DNA from: Eudorina sp. 2006-703-Eu-15
Lineage: Eukaryota > Chlorophyta > Chlorophyceae > Chlamydomonadales > Volvocaceae
DNA: 64,000 nt
NCBI GenBank assembly: GCA_003117195.1
Contig: BDSI01000002.1
Span: 1,947,328 to 2,011,327, forward strand
Direction of reading: 5' to 3'
Of this stretch, positions 11,201 to 22,872 are shown piece after piece. A model generated the notes under the pieces. That model saw only the letters and a list, made by a program, of their open reading frames with translations, was not told the origin of the DNA and did not search any database. The first letter of the stretch is position 1, and every line of letters starts with the position of its first letter. A program made the position numbers and the translations under genes.

Positions 11201-14200
11201 CGGCGGCAACTACCCGCCGGCGGAGCCCGGCGGGCCGCCGCCGCGGCCGCCGTCGCGGCCGCCGTCGCAGCAGGTCGGCCTGCCGGCCCCTGTTGTTGGC
11301 GTCGGCGGGGGGCCGTCAGCGGTGTCGGCGGCGGCGGCGGCGGAGAGGATGAACCAGTCGCCGCCGCAGGGGCTGCCTTCGGTGCTCAACTGCAGTCGGG
11401 AAAGCTGTCCGCTGGGGTACGCGGCGGTGCTGGACACGTGTCTGGACGTGGCGAGGGCGATGCTGCACATGCACAGCGAAAACATCGTGCACGGAGGTGG
11501 GGTCACGGCGGGGGCGGGCGGTTGGGATCGCCCACCGTGGCGATTGGGATGCGGTAGGGGCAGGGAGAGAGGGACTCCGGGGCATCGGACGGTCGCGCGG
11601 TGAGCTGCCGGGGTGTGCGGGGGATCGCTGATGGGCGTGTGATCGCGGATGATGGTGCGGATGGGAGGAACCCGGGACTGATGGTGCGGATGATGGTGTG
11701 GATGGGAGGCACCCGGGACTGATGGTGGCGGGGAGAGGGCAATGGCCCCAGGCCGACACACCGGAACCGGCTCCAGACCCGGCATTTGCCTCTTGGTGTT
11801 GGCCGGATCCCCTTGGGGATGTGTGTGTTAGCAAGGAGAAAAGCTGAGCCGCGAATAAGCAGAACCGTGTGTGTGTGTATGGGGTGGGGTGCGCATCGTG
11901 GGGATGTACGACTCTCCCCGGCCCCGCGCGCCCCGCCCGGTCCGGTCTGGTCCGGTCCGCAGATCTCAAGGCGCGCAACATTTTGCTGAAGAGCGGCGGC
12001 GGGGGCGACGGCCGCAGCTTCGTAGCCAAGGTGGGCGGGAGGGAGGTGCAGTGGGCACAACGGGGGGCGCCAAGGTGGGCGGGAGGGGCAGGGGCGCCCT
12101 GATGGTGTCAGGGGGGCCTAAGGGGCACGGGAGGTCTGCGGGTACAGGAGATTGAATCGGACGGTGCAATGCGTCCGTGCATGGTGTATCTGCTTTGCAG
12201 CTGCGGACTCGGGGTATGTGCAGGCTTTGGGGGGATGCACTCGGACACCGGGGGGGCCGGGACAGGGGGCCGTCCGCCGGTGCGCCACCCCTCTCGTGTG
12301 TCCGGCAGCCAACCCTACCCCCACGCCCACGCCCCCGGTCCCATAACCTCCCCGGCCGCCGCAGGTGGGCGACTTCGGGTTGAGTCTCCAGATCGAGCCC
12401 CACGAGACGCACGTGTCAAACGTGTACCAGGGTGAGGCCGGGGTACTGGAAGAGGGGGGTCCGGCAGAGCGGCGGAGGGGGCCGGGGGGGATGGGCCAAC
12501 ATCGGCGGTCACCGTATCGTTTTGTTGCCCTTTTGCGGTTTCGCTGTCTTGATTGACAAAGGGGGTGGGGGCGGGCGGCCGGTCCGCACGTTGCGGTCCG
12601 GCCCGCGCCCGGAGGCGTGGAGGCGTGGAGCGAAGGTCCCAAGGACAGACAGGATGCTGGTTTGAGTGCCCCCACCGGGAAGGGATGGGATCGGGGGCAT
12701 TGAGGCGGGGCGCGGCATTGGGGTGTGTTGTTTAGCGGAGGAACCCGCCCGATTCACCGCCATACCTCCTGTGCCACGCATCGGTTCCCCAATCCATACC
12801 TCCCAGCCATCTCGCAACCCACCAACGCCGCACATCCCCCTCCCCGCTGTCCGCATCCGCCTTCACTCATCCGCATCACCGGCCCTCCGCCTCCCCCTCT
12901 CCACCGCACTTCCCCTTGGCCACCGGAAGTTTGCCCTGGCCGCCATCACTTTTACTCCTGTTCTCCCCCCCCCACCGCCCCTCGTCCGGCCCCGCCCACC
13001 GCCCCTCAGGCACCATCACGCACATGGCCCCCGAGGTGCTGCTGCATGGCACCATCTCCAAGCTGAGTGACGTGTACGCCTTTGCCATCCTCATGTGGTG
13101 GGTGCGGGGGGGGGGAGGGGTTTGAGCGCGGGGCCGGCCGGGCGGCGGTTGGACGGGTGGGTGGCCGAGTTGGTTGGGTCGCCCGGGGGCAGGACGCTGT
13201 GGGCTGGTCATGGAGGAGATGGAGGGGTCTCTGGGGTGGGGTGGGGTGGGGGGTGTCGTGGCGCAAGAATCCCGGGGTGTGGAGTGTTGGCCTGTGGGCT
13301 TGAGTGTTGATGGTGTGGATTGGGGGGAGGGGGGTGGCTTGGTCTGTGGGTTGCCGGCAGTGTCGGGGGCCGAGGCTGGACTGGTGCACCCAATGCGTGT
13401 GTTTTGGATCGTCCACACGCCCTTTCACACCCCCACACCTTCACACCCCCTCAGGGAGACGTACACGGGGGGCCAGGCGTTCAAGGGCACTCCGAGGGCG
13501 CTGCTGGGCCATGAGGTGACCAAGATGAATCGCAGGTGGGGGGCGGGGTGCAGGGGCGGTCGGGGGGGGGGGCTGGCACAGCAGGGATGGACGGAGGGCG
13601 GGATGGACGCCGATTACCTTGGGTGGTCGCCATGCGCGTTTCCCATCCTCGCGCTCATCCCCGTCCCGTCTCCTGCCATTCTCGTCCGCAAACTCAGGCC
13701 TCGTTTCGAAGCTCACTCTCGCAGCACATCCCGCCCGTGCCGCCATGGTACCATGCACTTGTCAGCCGATGTTTAGATGCGTGTATACCACTTTCCTGCA
13801 ACCCCCACCCACCCCGCACCCATCCCCAATCTTCCATGGCGTTCCGCGACCCCCCCCCCCCCGCCCGAACACACGCCCTTACGTGCAGACCTCCGTTCCC
13901 TCTGGACACGCCCTTCGAGTTCCAGTTGCTCGCCTGCCGCTGCTGGGAGAGCGACTACTCCATCCGCCCCACCTTTGAGCAGATCGTTGAGGACCTCAGC
14001 CGCATGCGCACGAAGCTGGCGGGGGATCCCGGCGCCCGACCCACGGGTCTGGCCGCCCCGCTCAGCGGCTCCCTGGCGGTGCCCAACATGGCCGCCGCCG
14101 CCGCCGCCACTGCTGCTGCTGCCGCTGCCGCCGGCGTTTTGGAGCAGCCGGCGGCGCAGACCCCGGCGGACAGCCTGATGACGGCGTCGACGGCGATGCA

Positions 14201-15795
14201 GGACTCGCATGGCGCGACGCCGGAGTCGTACAACATCAGCGGCGGCGGCGCCATGGGGGGCGGCGGCGTGGCGGTTATCCCCATGGGTCATGTACGGCCG
14301 GCGGCAACGCTTGAGAGCGAAACACGTGAGTTAGGTTTTCGTTGACTCTAGAATCCAGTTGGTTTCGGGTCGGCGGGGGACCGGGACCGGGTCTTGCCCC
14401 GGGTTCGAGAAAACCCAAACCCCGGGGCGATGCCATGAACGGGGGGCCCTTACCTGCGCTTGGAGGTGGAGGTGGAGGCAGATGGAGTGGAGGAAGACGG
14501 ATTTGAGCTACGCCCCAAATGGAACGAGGCGACGGAGGCCACATACGGCGCTCGCCTAGTTGCCTTCCATTCCGGTCGCAGCTGCCCAGTCCTTTCCTCC
14601 TACGCAACGCCGCGTGACGCCACCCAACCTGTCCCCACCAGCCAGCGGTTCAGCCCTGGTCGCTTTGACGACCCGGCCCTGAGGCCGTCCAGACCCGACC
14701 TCGTTCTCGACGGGGACTTTGCCTTGCCAGCGGAACGTCCGCGCGGATCGATTGTTTCGTCCTCTGCAGTTTCCACCCTCCCTGAAGCCATCCAGCACCC
14801 TCCCTGAAGCCATCCAGCACCCTCCCTGAAGCCATCCAGCACCCTCCCTGAAGCCATCCAGCACCCTCCCTGAAGCCATCCAGCACCCTCCCTGAAGCCA
14901 TCCAGCACCCTCCCTCAAGCCATCCAGCACCCTCCCTCAAGCCATCCCGGAGTCGGGCGGATTTTCCACGCGCCAGACGCACACATCCTCCTGCCCGCAC
15001 CCGCACCTAACCGCACCCTCCTGCCCGCACCCGCAGTCCAAAACTCCAGCATCATGCCGGCAGAGAGCGTCCTGGCGGGCATGGGGATGTTCCTCGTGGG
15101 GGGTGTGGGCGACAGTACCATGGCCACGCAGTCCGAGGTGGGTTCGCGTCCGCTGCCGGCGTGTGTGAGCCGCGGGAGTGCTTGGCCGTGCGGCTAGCGT
15201 GTATGAGTGCGCATGTCCAGGAGCACAGTACGTATGTGTGTGTGCGTGTGTGTTAGCAAGGAGAAAAGCTGAGCCGCGAATAAGCAGTGTGTGTGTGCGT
15301 GTGTGTGTGTGTGTAGCGGGGACAACTGGAGCGGGGGTGTGGGAGGTGCGTGTATAGGAAGGGAGGGTGGGTGTGGGAGGTGGGCGTGTGTTTAGAAAAA
15401 CAAAACCCGGTCTGATTGCCGGTGCGTCCAAATAGCTCTTTGGGCAGCCAAGGGGACGAAGAAGTAGTAACCCTCTGACCCCCTAACGCAGCCCCTGACG
15501 CGCGTCATCAACCAATCTACTCATCTTATGCACTTCCACCCCCGCCTGCACCGCCGCCCACACCCAGGACGGTCTCGACGGGGCCCCGGGCGCCCTGACC
15601 ATCGGCACGCGGCCGCCCTTTTTCGGCGCCGGCACGGCGGGCAGCGCCACCGCCGTCCCCGGCCAAACCGGCGTCGTCGGCCGTCCGGCGCCGCCCATGC
15701 CGCCCATCCTGGAGGCCCCGCTGGTTCCCCAGCACCCACACGGAGGCGGGGCGGGGCGATATCTGGATCAAGATCCGGAGTCGTGGGGCGTCTGA
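2280..15795 (+). CDS. Receptor-like protein kinase, volvocine TKL/Tyr-kinase-like type, 17 exons
   Basis: Predicted 1392-residue single-pass membrane kinase. Exons: 2280-2804, 3056-3235, 5020-5805, 6406-6543, 7107-7470, 7810-8112, 9420-9542, 9902-10038, 10580-10647, 11012-11496, 11963-12030, 12365-12431, 13010-13097, 13455-13535, 13889-14325, 15037-15137, 15568-15795. Every junction is GT-AG, phases agree and the total is a multiple of three. The N-terminus has a hydrophobic signal peptide. The ectodomain (to about residue 648) holds many N-x-S/T sites. The membrane span is about 649-672, followed by Arg residues and a Gly-rich linker. Kinase motifs: GEGTFGKV 797-804, VAVK Lys817, HGDLKARN 1035-1042 (non-RD), DFG 1062-1064, APE 1088-1090 and a late W-E-T-Y helix. 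A Pro/Ala/Gly-rich insert lies before the catalytic loop, and a low-complexity tail follows the domain. The ligand is unknown. The least certain parts are intron 2 (1.8 kb, could hide an exon) and the junction of exons 15 and 16. Confidence 0.85.
3775..3830. repeat. 14-bp minisatellite in kinase intron 2
   Basis: About four tandem copies of gcgggtcagcccca. It lies inside the long intron between kinase exons 2 and 3. Confidence 0.8.
4418..4500. repeat. Degenerate 18-bp tandem repeat in kinase intron 2
   Basis: Four diverged units built on cctcctcccgcattagac, the last two drifting to gaattggat and gaattaaag. Non-coding. Confidence 0.7.
5866..5903. repeat. (GGGGT)n tract in kinase intron 3
   Basis: Pentanucleotide run of G4T units about 60 bases after the exon 3 donor. 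It is a potential G-quadruplex former on the coding strand (inference from base composition). Confidence 0.8.
8113..9419. repeat. Kinase intron 6: GT microsatellites and three diverged repeat copies
   Basis: The intron opens directly in a (GT)n tract and holds two further GT runs (about 8377-8395 and 8413-8430). Three related blocks, about 8152-8290, 8649-8765 and 8955-9065, share the order of an aagaagcc/cccgaccc-type start, an acttaccat/actcacca word, a cctgc word, an acatgaaaacagcaac-type word and cgcgccaccacc. Their divergence suggests an old repeated element rather than recent tandem slippage. Confidence 0.6.
10093..10340 (+). repeat. Two copies of a dispersed ~65-bp repeat in kinase intron 8
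   Basis: Copies at about 10093-10154 and 10275-10340 share the words gcaggc(a/g)gagcagg, cgtgacatgca and a closing gcccctatg or gcccgtatg. Inverted relatives lie at 37231-37298 and 37303-37357 in an intron of the CCCH gene. (GT)n tracts flank both sets. Confidence 0.65.
11828..11862 (+). repeat. Dispersed 35-bp repeat, copy 2 (kinase intron 10)
   Basis: Begins ttagcaaggagaaaagctga and ends gccgcgaataagcag, next to GT tracts. A near-identical copy is at 15253-15287 (intron 16) and a partial copy (first 19 bases) at 8395-8413 (intron 6). Confidence 0.8.
14769..14945. repeat. 22-bp minisatellite in kinase intron 15
   Basis: About eight tandem copies of ccctccctgaagccatccag plus ca, nearly identical, the last two with c for g. 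The array lies between the exon 15 donor and the exon 16 acceptor. The region just upstream (about 14640-14768) is open and could be an additional exon, which I could not confirm. Confidence 0.85.
15253..15287 (+). repeat. Dispersed 35-bp repeat, copy 3 (kinase intron 16)
   Basis: Same sequence as 11828-11862, again sandwiched between (GT)n tracts, 115 bases after the exon 16 donor. Confidence 0.8.
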
Positions 15796-18700
15796 AGGGC
15801 CCCCACGGGGGAGGGGGAGCGGGGCCGGGGTCTCGTCGTCGACGAGTCGGCTGCCGCTGCCGCTGCCGCTGCCTGGCTGCGTCGGCAGGCGGTCTCGCCA
15901 CCGTCGCCATCTTTGGCCACAGGGATTCTGGTCGGCAAGCATGGGTTGGGGGGTCTTGGCGCCTGGGGACCACACGGGGACCGCCGGCAGGGGACGCGTG
16001 AAGCCAGTCCGGGAGGGCGCCGCTGAACGAACTCGACACGATGTGAGGCTCGGTTGCAGCCCTTGGGGCACCCGGGGTTTGGTTGCAGCCCTTGCAGTCC
16101 TAGGGGGGCAACGAGCAGCCCTTGGGGCTGTTGAGCCGCCGGCGAGCAAGACGAAGCGGAGGCGCTGCGGGGTTAAATTGAGAAAAATAAATAAACCCGT
16201 AGAACGGAGGCGCTGCGGGGTGGGTACCGGGGTTGTTTGATTCGGGTTGGGGTGGGGCGGGGCGGGGCCGAGCCCGGTCCGGGAGGAGGGAATGGAGGAG
16301 GGAAAGGAGGAGGGAATGGTGGGAAAGGTGGGGGGATGTCAAGATGGAACAGGAACACGTGTGGAGAAACAGTTGGGTGAGGGGGGCCGCGGGTTACTGC
16401 GGGCGGTAGCGGCGCCGGGGCCGCGGCCGCACGGTCAGGTCGTACTTCCCTTCAGGACGGCTTCCTTGGGCTGAGAGCGCTTGGTGGCTCGTGCATTGGG
16501 CAGGCGCGGGTTTCCGCGGGGGAGGGTGCGCGTTGCGAATTGCCCCACCCGAAATCGACCCGTTGTGTGTCTGTGTGTGCGTCCGTTTCTTGGGGCGTAT
16601 GTTTGATATGTCCGTGAATGCGACAAGCAGGGGAAAGATTACGTCAGTGCGCGGTCGTACATGCGGGGCGTGCGGTAGGGCGTGTGGTTGCGGTGGCAGT
16701 CGGCCCGTGGGTCGAGCCCGGGGGGCCCTCCCTGGGGCCTCCCGCAGGTGGCTCGCATTGGCACAGGGCCCAGGGGTGGGGTGTGGTTTGACCCATAATG
16801 GCGCGGGCCAGGGTCGGCCAGTGGTGACCGGGAAGGGGCCGTCTCTTGTGGGTTTCTTGACCCTGTGCACATAATGCGTTTGGGGAGGGGGGATGCCAAA
16901 GAACCAGGGGCGAACTGGCGTCGCGATGCCGATATTTGTCTCGATTGGGGGGTCATAAGGGTGAGGAAGAGGAGGCGGAGGGGATGGGGCACTCGCTCGC
17001 CCGGAGTGAGGGCGCGCATTCGCAGCGGTCAAGTCGGTCGGCGCGTTCTTCGGTGCTGGTATCGCTGTTCGTGGTGATGTTGAAGTCCGCCGGCTGCGCG
17101 GCCAGGGACCCGTACCCACACGCGCGGGGTCGGGGCCGGGGTCGGGGTCAGCGGCGACGGAGGTGTTTGCAGCGACGGGGAGAGACAGAGGGACGTTTTC
17201 GTCGTCGGGCGGTCCGGTGCCCGGTGCGGACTGTCGACGGATGCGCGTCGGTGATCGGTCGGCGGTCGGGTCGGGTCGTCTTGGCCGGCGGTCGCGCCGG
17301 TCTGTGGGCTGTCGGAGGCCGTGGGTTGGGGGTTGGGGGCCGGGGGTTGGGGGCCGGGGGAGGGAACGGCCCTCCGCGGCCGAGGTCGTCGCGCATGAGG
17401 GAGGGAAGGGGATAGGGAGGAAGGCAGGGAGGGTGCGCGTGCGCGTCCACTCGGCGCTGCGGTTCGTCGTCCAAGTGGTGGTGGTGCCAAACAGCGCTGA
17501 CGCGGACGCGGACGCGGACGCGGGTCTGTGGTGGTGGTGGTGAGGAGGAGGGGGTGACCCGCAGATGGACCTTGGATCCTTTGTTGCGTGAGGGGCGGGG
17601 TCAGTGGCCCATGTGGCCTCCTGCGGTGGTTCGGGCGGGCTCGGGCTCGGGCTCGGGCTTGCGGTGAGGCAGTGGCGGAGGGGCCCTAGGGACATGGTGG
17701 AGGGAGGGAGGGCCTGGATGATGGAACTGGCGAGATGGTGATGGCGGCGGGATGGTGATGGCGGCGGGATCGTGAAGTGGAAGTCAGGGAAAGGGGAGGC
17801 GGCGTGGCGGATGCACGGACGATGGCGGCAGGGAATGCGGAGGGCCAGAGCTGCCGAGTAACTCTGTCGGGGCTGGGATGGACGAAGAAGCGGAGTCGGA
17901 GGTGGTGGGGACACAGGCAGGGAAGCGGGTGGCCGCCGAGTCGACAGGCGAGGAGGGGGCGGTGCGGGGACCTCGGATGCTGGCAGCCCTGCACAGCTCT
18001 GCCCATCCCCGGACGGTGCCCGAGTGAGTGCGTGAGGGTGGGGAGGGACGGCGAGGTTGTGGGCCAGAGCGGCATGGGCCAGTGGTGCGTGGCGGTGCGT
18101 GGTCTGCGCCGGTGGCCTGGCGGCAACCGCTCATGCCCCGGCCTAGAAGTTATGGACCCATGTGGTAGGGCTGCGAACGAATGGTGAGCCGCCGACAGAG
18201 CTTCTTTGGATGACGCGTGTCGGCAGCTGGGTCACTTGGGTTCGGCAGGGCTGATACCGGTAGTGTCGGGGTTGCCAGCCGGTGCAGGTCCGCTGCCCGG
18301 GCCACTCAGACACACTCATTATTTCTTTGAGTCTGTGCGGAGGTGCATATGTGTGTGTATAGCGGAAGCAGTTGATATGAGTACGACAGCCCGTGTGTGT
18401 GTGTTTGTGTGTCTGTACGTACGTAGGATGTAGGATTGAGACCCAAATAAAGCTTGCTCTTGGTCCCTCCCTATGGGTGGGTGGGTGGGTGGTTGTGTTG
18501 TGCGAAGATGTCGGATGTGTCTGTCCCGGGTTTGAATTTGGTGGTCTCGACAAGAAACGCATGCACCGCATCGGCGGGCGGAACTCGTCCGCCGCATCTC
18601 GTTGGTGAGCTCCTCCTATCATTTACGTGCTTGCGTCACCACCAGCACCACCACCACCGCCACCGCCACCCTTACCACCACGATAAGCAGCACCACCAAA

Positions 18701-21700
18701 ACCAGCGGCACCTGGAACTGGCGACCCTGCAGCGCCTGGCGGAGGTCATTGCGTCATTGCCGCCTCGCGGCTGCACGGCGCGCTTCCATATCGAATGCAT
18801 CTGCGGCCATTGTCGTACTGAGCGTCGTACTGAACTCCGTGCTGTGACGGCACACATAAAGTCGTGTCGCGACGTTGTGCGTGGCTGTGCGGAAGCATCG
18901 GCCGGGGGACTCTCTCTTACCAACCTACTCGGGCGTGTTCTGGGTGCTCCCCGGCAAGCGCTTGGCTGTGCCGACGGACTGTCTGGCACCGTACTGTACA
19001 TGTTTGGAAGCCCGTGGGGGAAGGAACAAACGTGGCCCAGCACAGCTCGTGCTGCAGTGGATGTCAATCGTGGCTGCCTGAATTAGTCGCCGGCGCGCTC
19101 GCTGCAGGCTTACTGAGACCCTATGCTTTTCTGATCATATTATTTGATAACCTACAAGATTGCTTTGCGGTTTGGTGGTGTGTGCTCCGTCCGGCCGATG
19201 GTGCCATCTTGCGAATGTGTAGGGCCCCATCAGTAGATCAGCGATACGGGTCCTGCAGCACGTGACAGGTGGTTGCGGCGCTGGTTGCGTCAGAAGTGGC
19301 GCAGGGCTGCCGGCACGGGACTTCCTTGACCGAGAGCGCGCCATCGTGCGCACGTGTGTGGGGCTCGAAGTGCGCCAGTGCCCACCCAGAGTGGTAGCGC
19401 GCTTGATGATTGGCGGGCGCCTTCTCCGGGGCGGGCCCCCGGCCGCCTGCCCTTGGTGCGGCCGATCCAACGAACAGCCCCCGGGCGCCCCCGCGACGGC
19501 GCGGCTGTGCGGGTGGGCGGGGTGGCTGCCACGCCAGCAGCGACTCCGACGCCTTTCAGTGATCGGTTATGGATCGACCCCCCGTCTCCTTCACCTCGTC
19601 CCGCCTTCCTCCCTTCCGTCCCTCCCCACCTGTCATCGATCCGCGCGGCTGGACGTTGGGGTCGGGGGCGACACATCACTGACACTGCCATTCGCATTGT
19701 TGGAAAGGGATTTATACAGCTTCTGATATGAAAGCATTCCTCAATGGGCTTGAGATTTTGGACGCCCGCGCGAGGGGAGGGCCGCAACACCGTGAGAGAC
19801 GGACCGACTAGGAGGAGTCGCGGTGGTTGTGGCTGGATGGCTGGCTGGCTGGTTGGTGGCGCGGGGTGCCGTGCGCGGGGGCGTGGGCGTGTCTTGATTT
19901 GCGCGGCTCTGGCTGGTGTGGTGTGGGATGGTGTGGGGCGGGGCGTTGCGGGGGCCGTGCCCAGGATGTTTGGAGCCGACGGGGCCTGTGCGGCGGAATC
20001 TTCCTGAACGGTTTACCAGTACCGAACGCCGTTGTCCGTAATGAGGTGTCGTATGGACGGGCGGGCGGGTGAGCGGGTGGTGGGTGGACGCGCTCGAGTC
20101 CAGGAAGTGGACGGTATGAGAGCGAGCGAGCTGGTGGCGAGTGCTAACGCGGCGGTGGAGGCCACTAGGACGGCCTGGTAGGACGGCTAGGCGCCGGCGC
20201 GACATATGTGCTGGCGGTGGAGCTGCCGGAGGCGACGGCTGGGTGACGGGGGCGGCGGCAGCGGCGGGCGCCGGTCCAGGACCTCGGGTAGTGGCATGTA
20301 CGGCGTCATGACTGCAGGGATCACGGTGCGGCGGAGGGTCAGTTGGATGGCGGGCGGCGGTGGTGCTGATGACAGGTGCGTACGGCATACGGCAGTGCTG
20401 GCAGATGGGTGGCGATGGTTGTGGCTTGCTTGCTGGCTGGCTGGCTGGTTTGTGGGCGCGATAACTGCCGCGCGGGCGGCAATGCTGACGCACTGACTGT
20501 GCGCGATCGGTGGTACGGCAGTACGGCCGGCCGCTGGACCGAGGGTACCATGATGAGCTGCGGCGGACGGATTTTGAGTTGGCTTCCCGATGACTGGGAG
20601 GGGGGTACAGCTTGGGGCGGAGGATCCGCCCCGGGTCTCCTGTCAGCGCAGCGGCTTTGCCGTGCGGGTGGCCCGGTGGCGTGAGCTCCCGAGAGGTGAT
20701 TGTAGTGGTGGTATTCGGAATGACAGCGGGGTCCCTGTCCCCGGGGCCAGCCGCCCATTCGCGGCGCTGTGACGGCAGCGCGGGCCATTGTGGTGCTGGC
20801 GCGCGAGGTCAGCGCCCTCGGGAGCGCTACAGAACTGAGCCACGCCATTGTTTGCGGATGTATCGATGTGAGGTGAGGTGAGGTGAGGATGTGACGCTGG
20901 CGGCGCGGGGGCGGCGCCAAGAGGCGGAAAGAAGATTTTCGGGGGTGAATTGCGATAGCTAGGGTACTATATGTGCGTGTGTGTGTGAATGGTGACTGAT
21001 ATGATGCATGTGCGTGATGTGCAGTCGGCGACATATACGGTACAGTGTACACTCTTGTCCCCTCAACACCCGTATAGTTCTCCAACTCTTGATCTGTGTA
21101 ACCCCTATCATACGGATGAGGCCCAGACCAGCGGAACAGAGCGTGAAGCGGTCCAAGCGGTCCGAAAAGCGGCTGGATCTGTGGGCCGGCGTTTCAGTGC
21201 TGTGAAACCGCCCGCAACAGTGACCAACTGACCCTATCTACGAAGCGGTGTTGCGGTGAGGGGCTCTGGATGGACAAGGGCCGAGCCCACGGCTGAGCGA
21301 CCTGGGAAAGGGGGACCCGGGGCACAGCGCTTGCAGGCCGGTAGGTAGGGCGCACCGGACCTTCCCTGTCCTGATGTTGGAGGCAGAGGGACGGACCTCT
21401 CACAGGCCCTACTTGACCCAGGCCCGCGCGGTCCACAGTGACGTGATTCATTCCATGGCCTCACTGTGGGCCAACGGACTTGGGTGAAGCTACGGAGGGC
21501 CTGCAACAGCAACAGCTCCGAAACGTACGGCGTCTCCACCACAATACCACAGGGTGCCCGCGGAGAACGCATATCGCGGCTTCGTGTTTCCTAGGATGCG
21601 AGGCAAGCGTTGAGCCGCTTAAGTCAAGCTCAGGCAGGCAGCAATCCATGCCGCCCCATAGTGTGGGGTTAGGCAGTGTGCGCCGATGGAGCGCGACCGG

Positions 21701-21895
21701 ACTGACAATTCGTCCGCTGTAACGTTCGTTAATTCATTCGAGACAAAGGGCGAAGGCACGAAGGGCGGACACTGCACGGATGAACAGGTCGATCAGCACG
21801 AGTCGTATATGCTGTACGACAGCCGGTGCAACGGCCTCGGCGCCGGCAGAACTCAGAACCTTCGGTTTCTACGCTTCACGCGAAACCCTCTAGGA

Positions 21896-21978
21896 AAAGA
21901 TGGGTGGGTGGATGGGTGGGTGGATGGATAGGTGGATGGGTGGATGGCTGGGTGGATAAATGGGTGGATGGATGAGAT
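21896..21978. repeat. (GGGTGGAT)n-type microsatellite
   Basis: Run of tgggtggatgg units with small variations in intergenic DNA. Confidence 0.85.
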
Positions 21979-22452
21979 AACGCTGCGATGATGCCAGGGC
22001 GCTGTGGCCACACCCGCCAGCGTGCGGGTGAGGGCCAGCCAGCCATGTCTTGCACCAGGCGCGCGTAAATCGCCCGCCCCGCCAGCCGCACAGCGTCGGG
22101 CCCCCCGCGCACACCGGCGTCCGGAGAAGACAAGCCGATCTTCAAATGCCGCAGCTGGCCGAAACCCGTCATGGTTCCCGGGTCTCCTCAGATCCGCTGC
22201 AACCTCCAACTGACGCGAAGACTAACGGTCTTGACCTGATGGATGGCGTGACCCTGTTTTTCTCGAAGCCGCTGCTGTGCCGCGGGGATAGGACGTCGGG
22301 AGCAAACCCCAAAGTTGTGTATGTGTGTTCGCTATCGTCTGCCCATTCGCGATACCGGCCGCGGCTGCCCGTGTGCCCTGCTGTACGACTTGACTTTGCG
22401 ACGGTTAGGTTTTCCGAGCTGCAGGCCGAGCCCCTTGTGTGATGATGGGTGA

Positions 22453-22872
22453 ATGAATTCTGTTTGTGGTTTGGTGGCACCAGTGCGCCGCTACACGCGA
22501 TTACGTGCCTTTCACCGGGTTCGGTCTTGCATACAGTGCGCAATGCTAGCGATGTCGAGATTCAAAGGGATCGAGAGCACTACCAAGTGCGTTTCGTTCA
22601 AGGACGCTTCTACGGGCTGCAGAGTGCGACCGCAGACACGTAGACGTGCCGAAGTTGAGGTTACGGGTGCGGACCAGGTGTTCATCGGCTTACTTCAGAA
22701 TTATAATCTAGCCTTAGCTATTAAAGAGTCCTTGCTTGCCCAAAGCCGCGAGCAGGTGCAAGGAACAGGCAAACTGACCGCCATTTACGTGTATTTGACA
22801 AAGCTGATCAGTACGCGCGAATATGGGCTTGCATACATGTATGCAGACATGTCTCCACGAACTGATACATAG
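22453..22872 (+). other. Unrecognised 139-codon open frame
   Basis: Intronless frame in moderate-GC DNA just upstream of the AT-rich island. The second half has ordinary amino acid composition with a helix-like stretch (residues about 70-130), unlike the low-complexity shadow frames nearby. No family is recognised and the start is arbitrary. It may be a small gene, a decayed gene or chance. Confidence 0.15.

Noticed and set aside
16394..17914. 506-codon Pro/Arg-rich open frame, minus strand
   Set aside because: Several overlapping frames on both strands are equally open because the DNA is extremely GC-rich. There are no motifs, no ordinary protein segments and no clear splice partners.
19741..21085. 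Two Pro/Ser/His-rich minus-strand open frames (19741-20493 and 20339-21085)
   Set aside because: They overlap each other, are built largely on CTGG microsatellite sequence and lack any conserved-looking segment.
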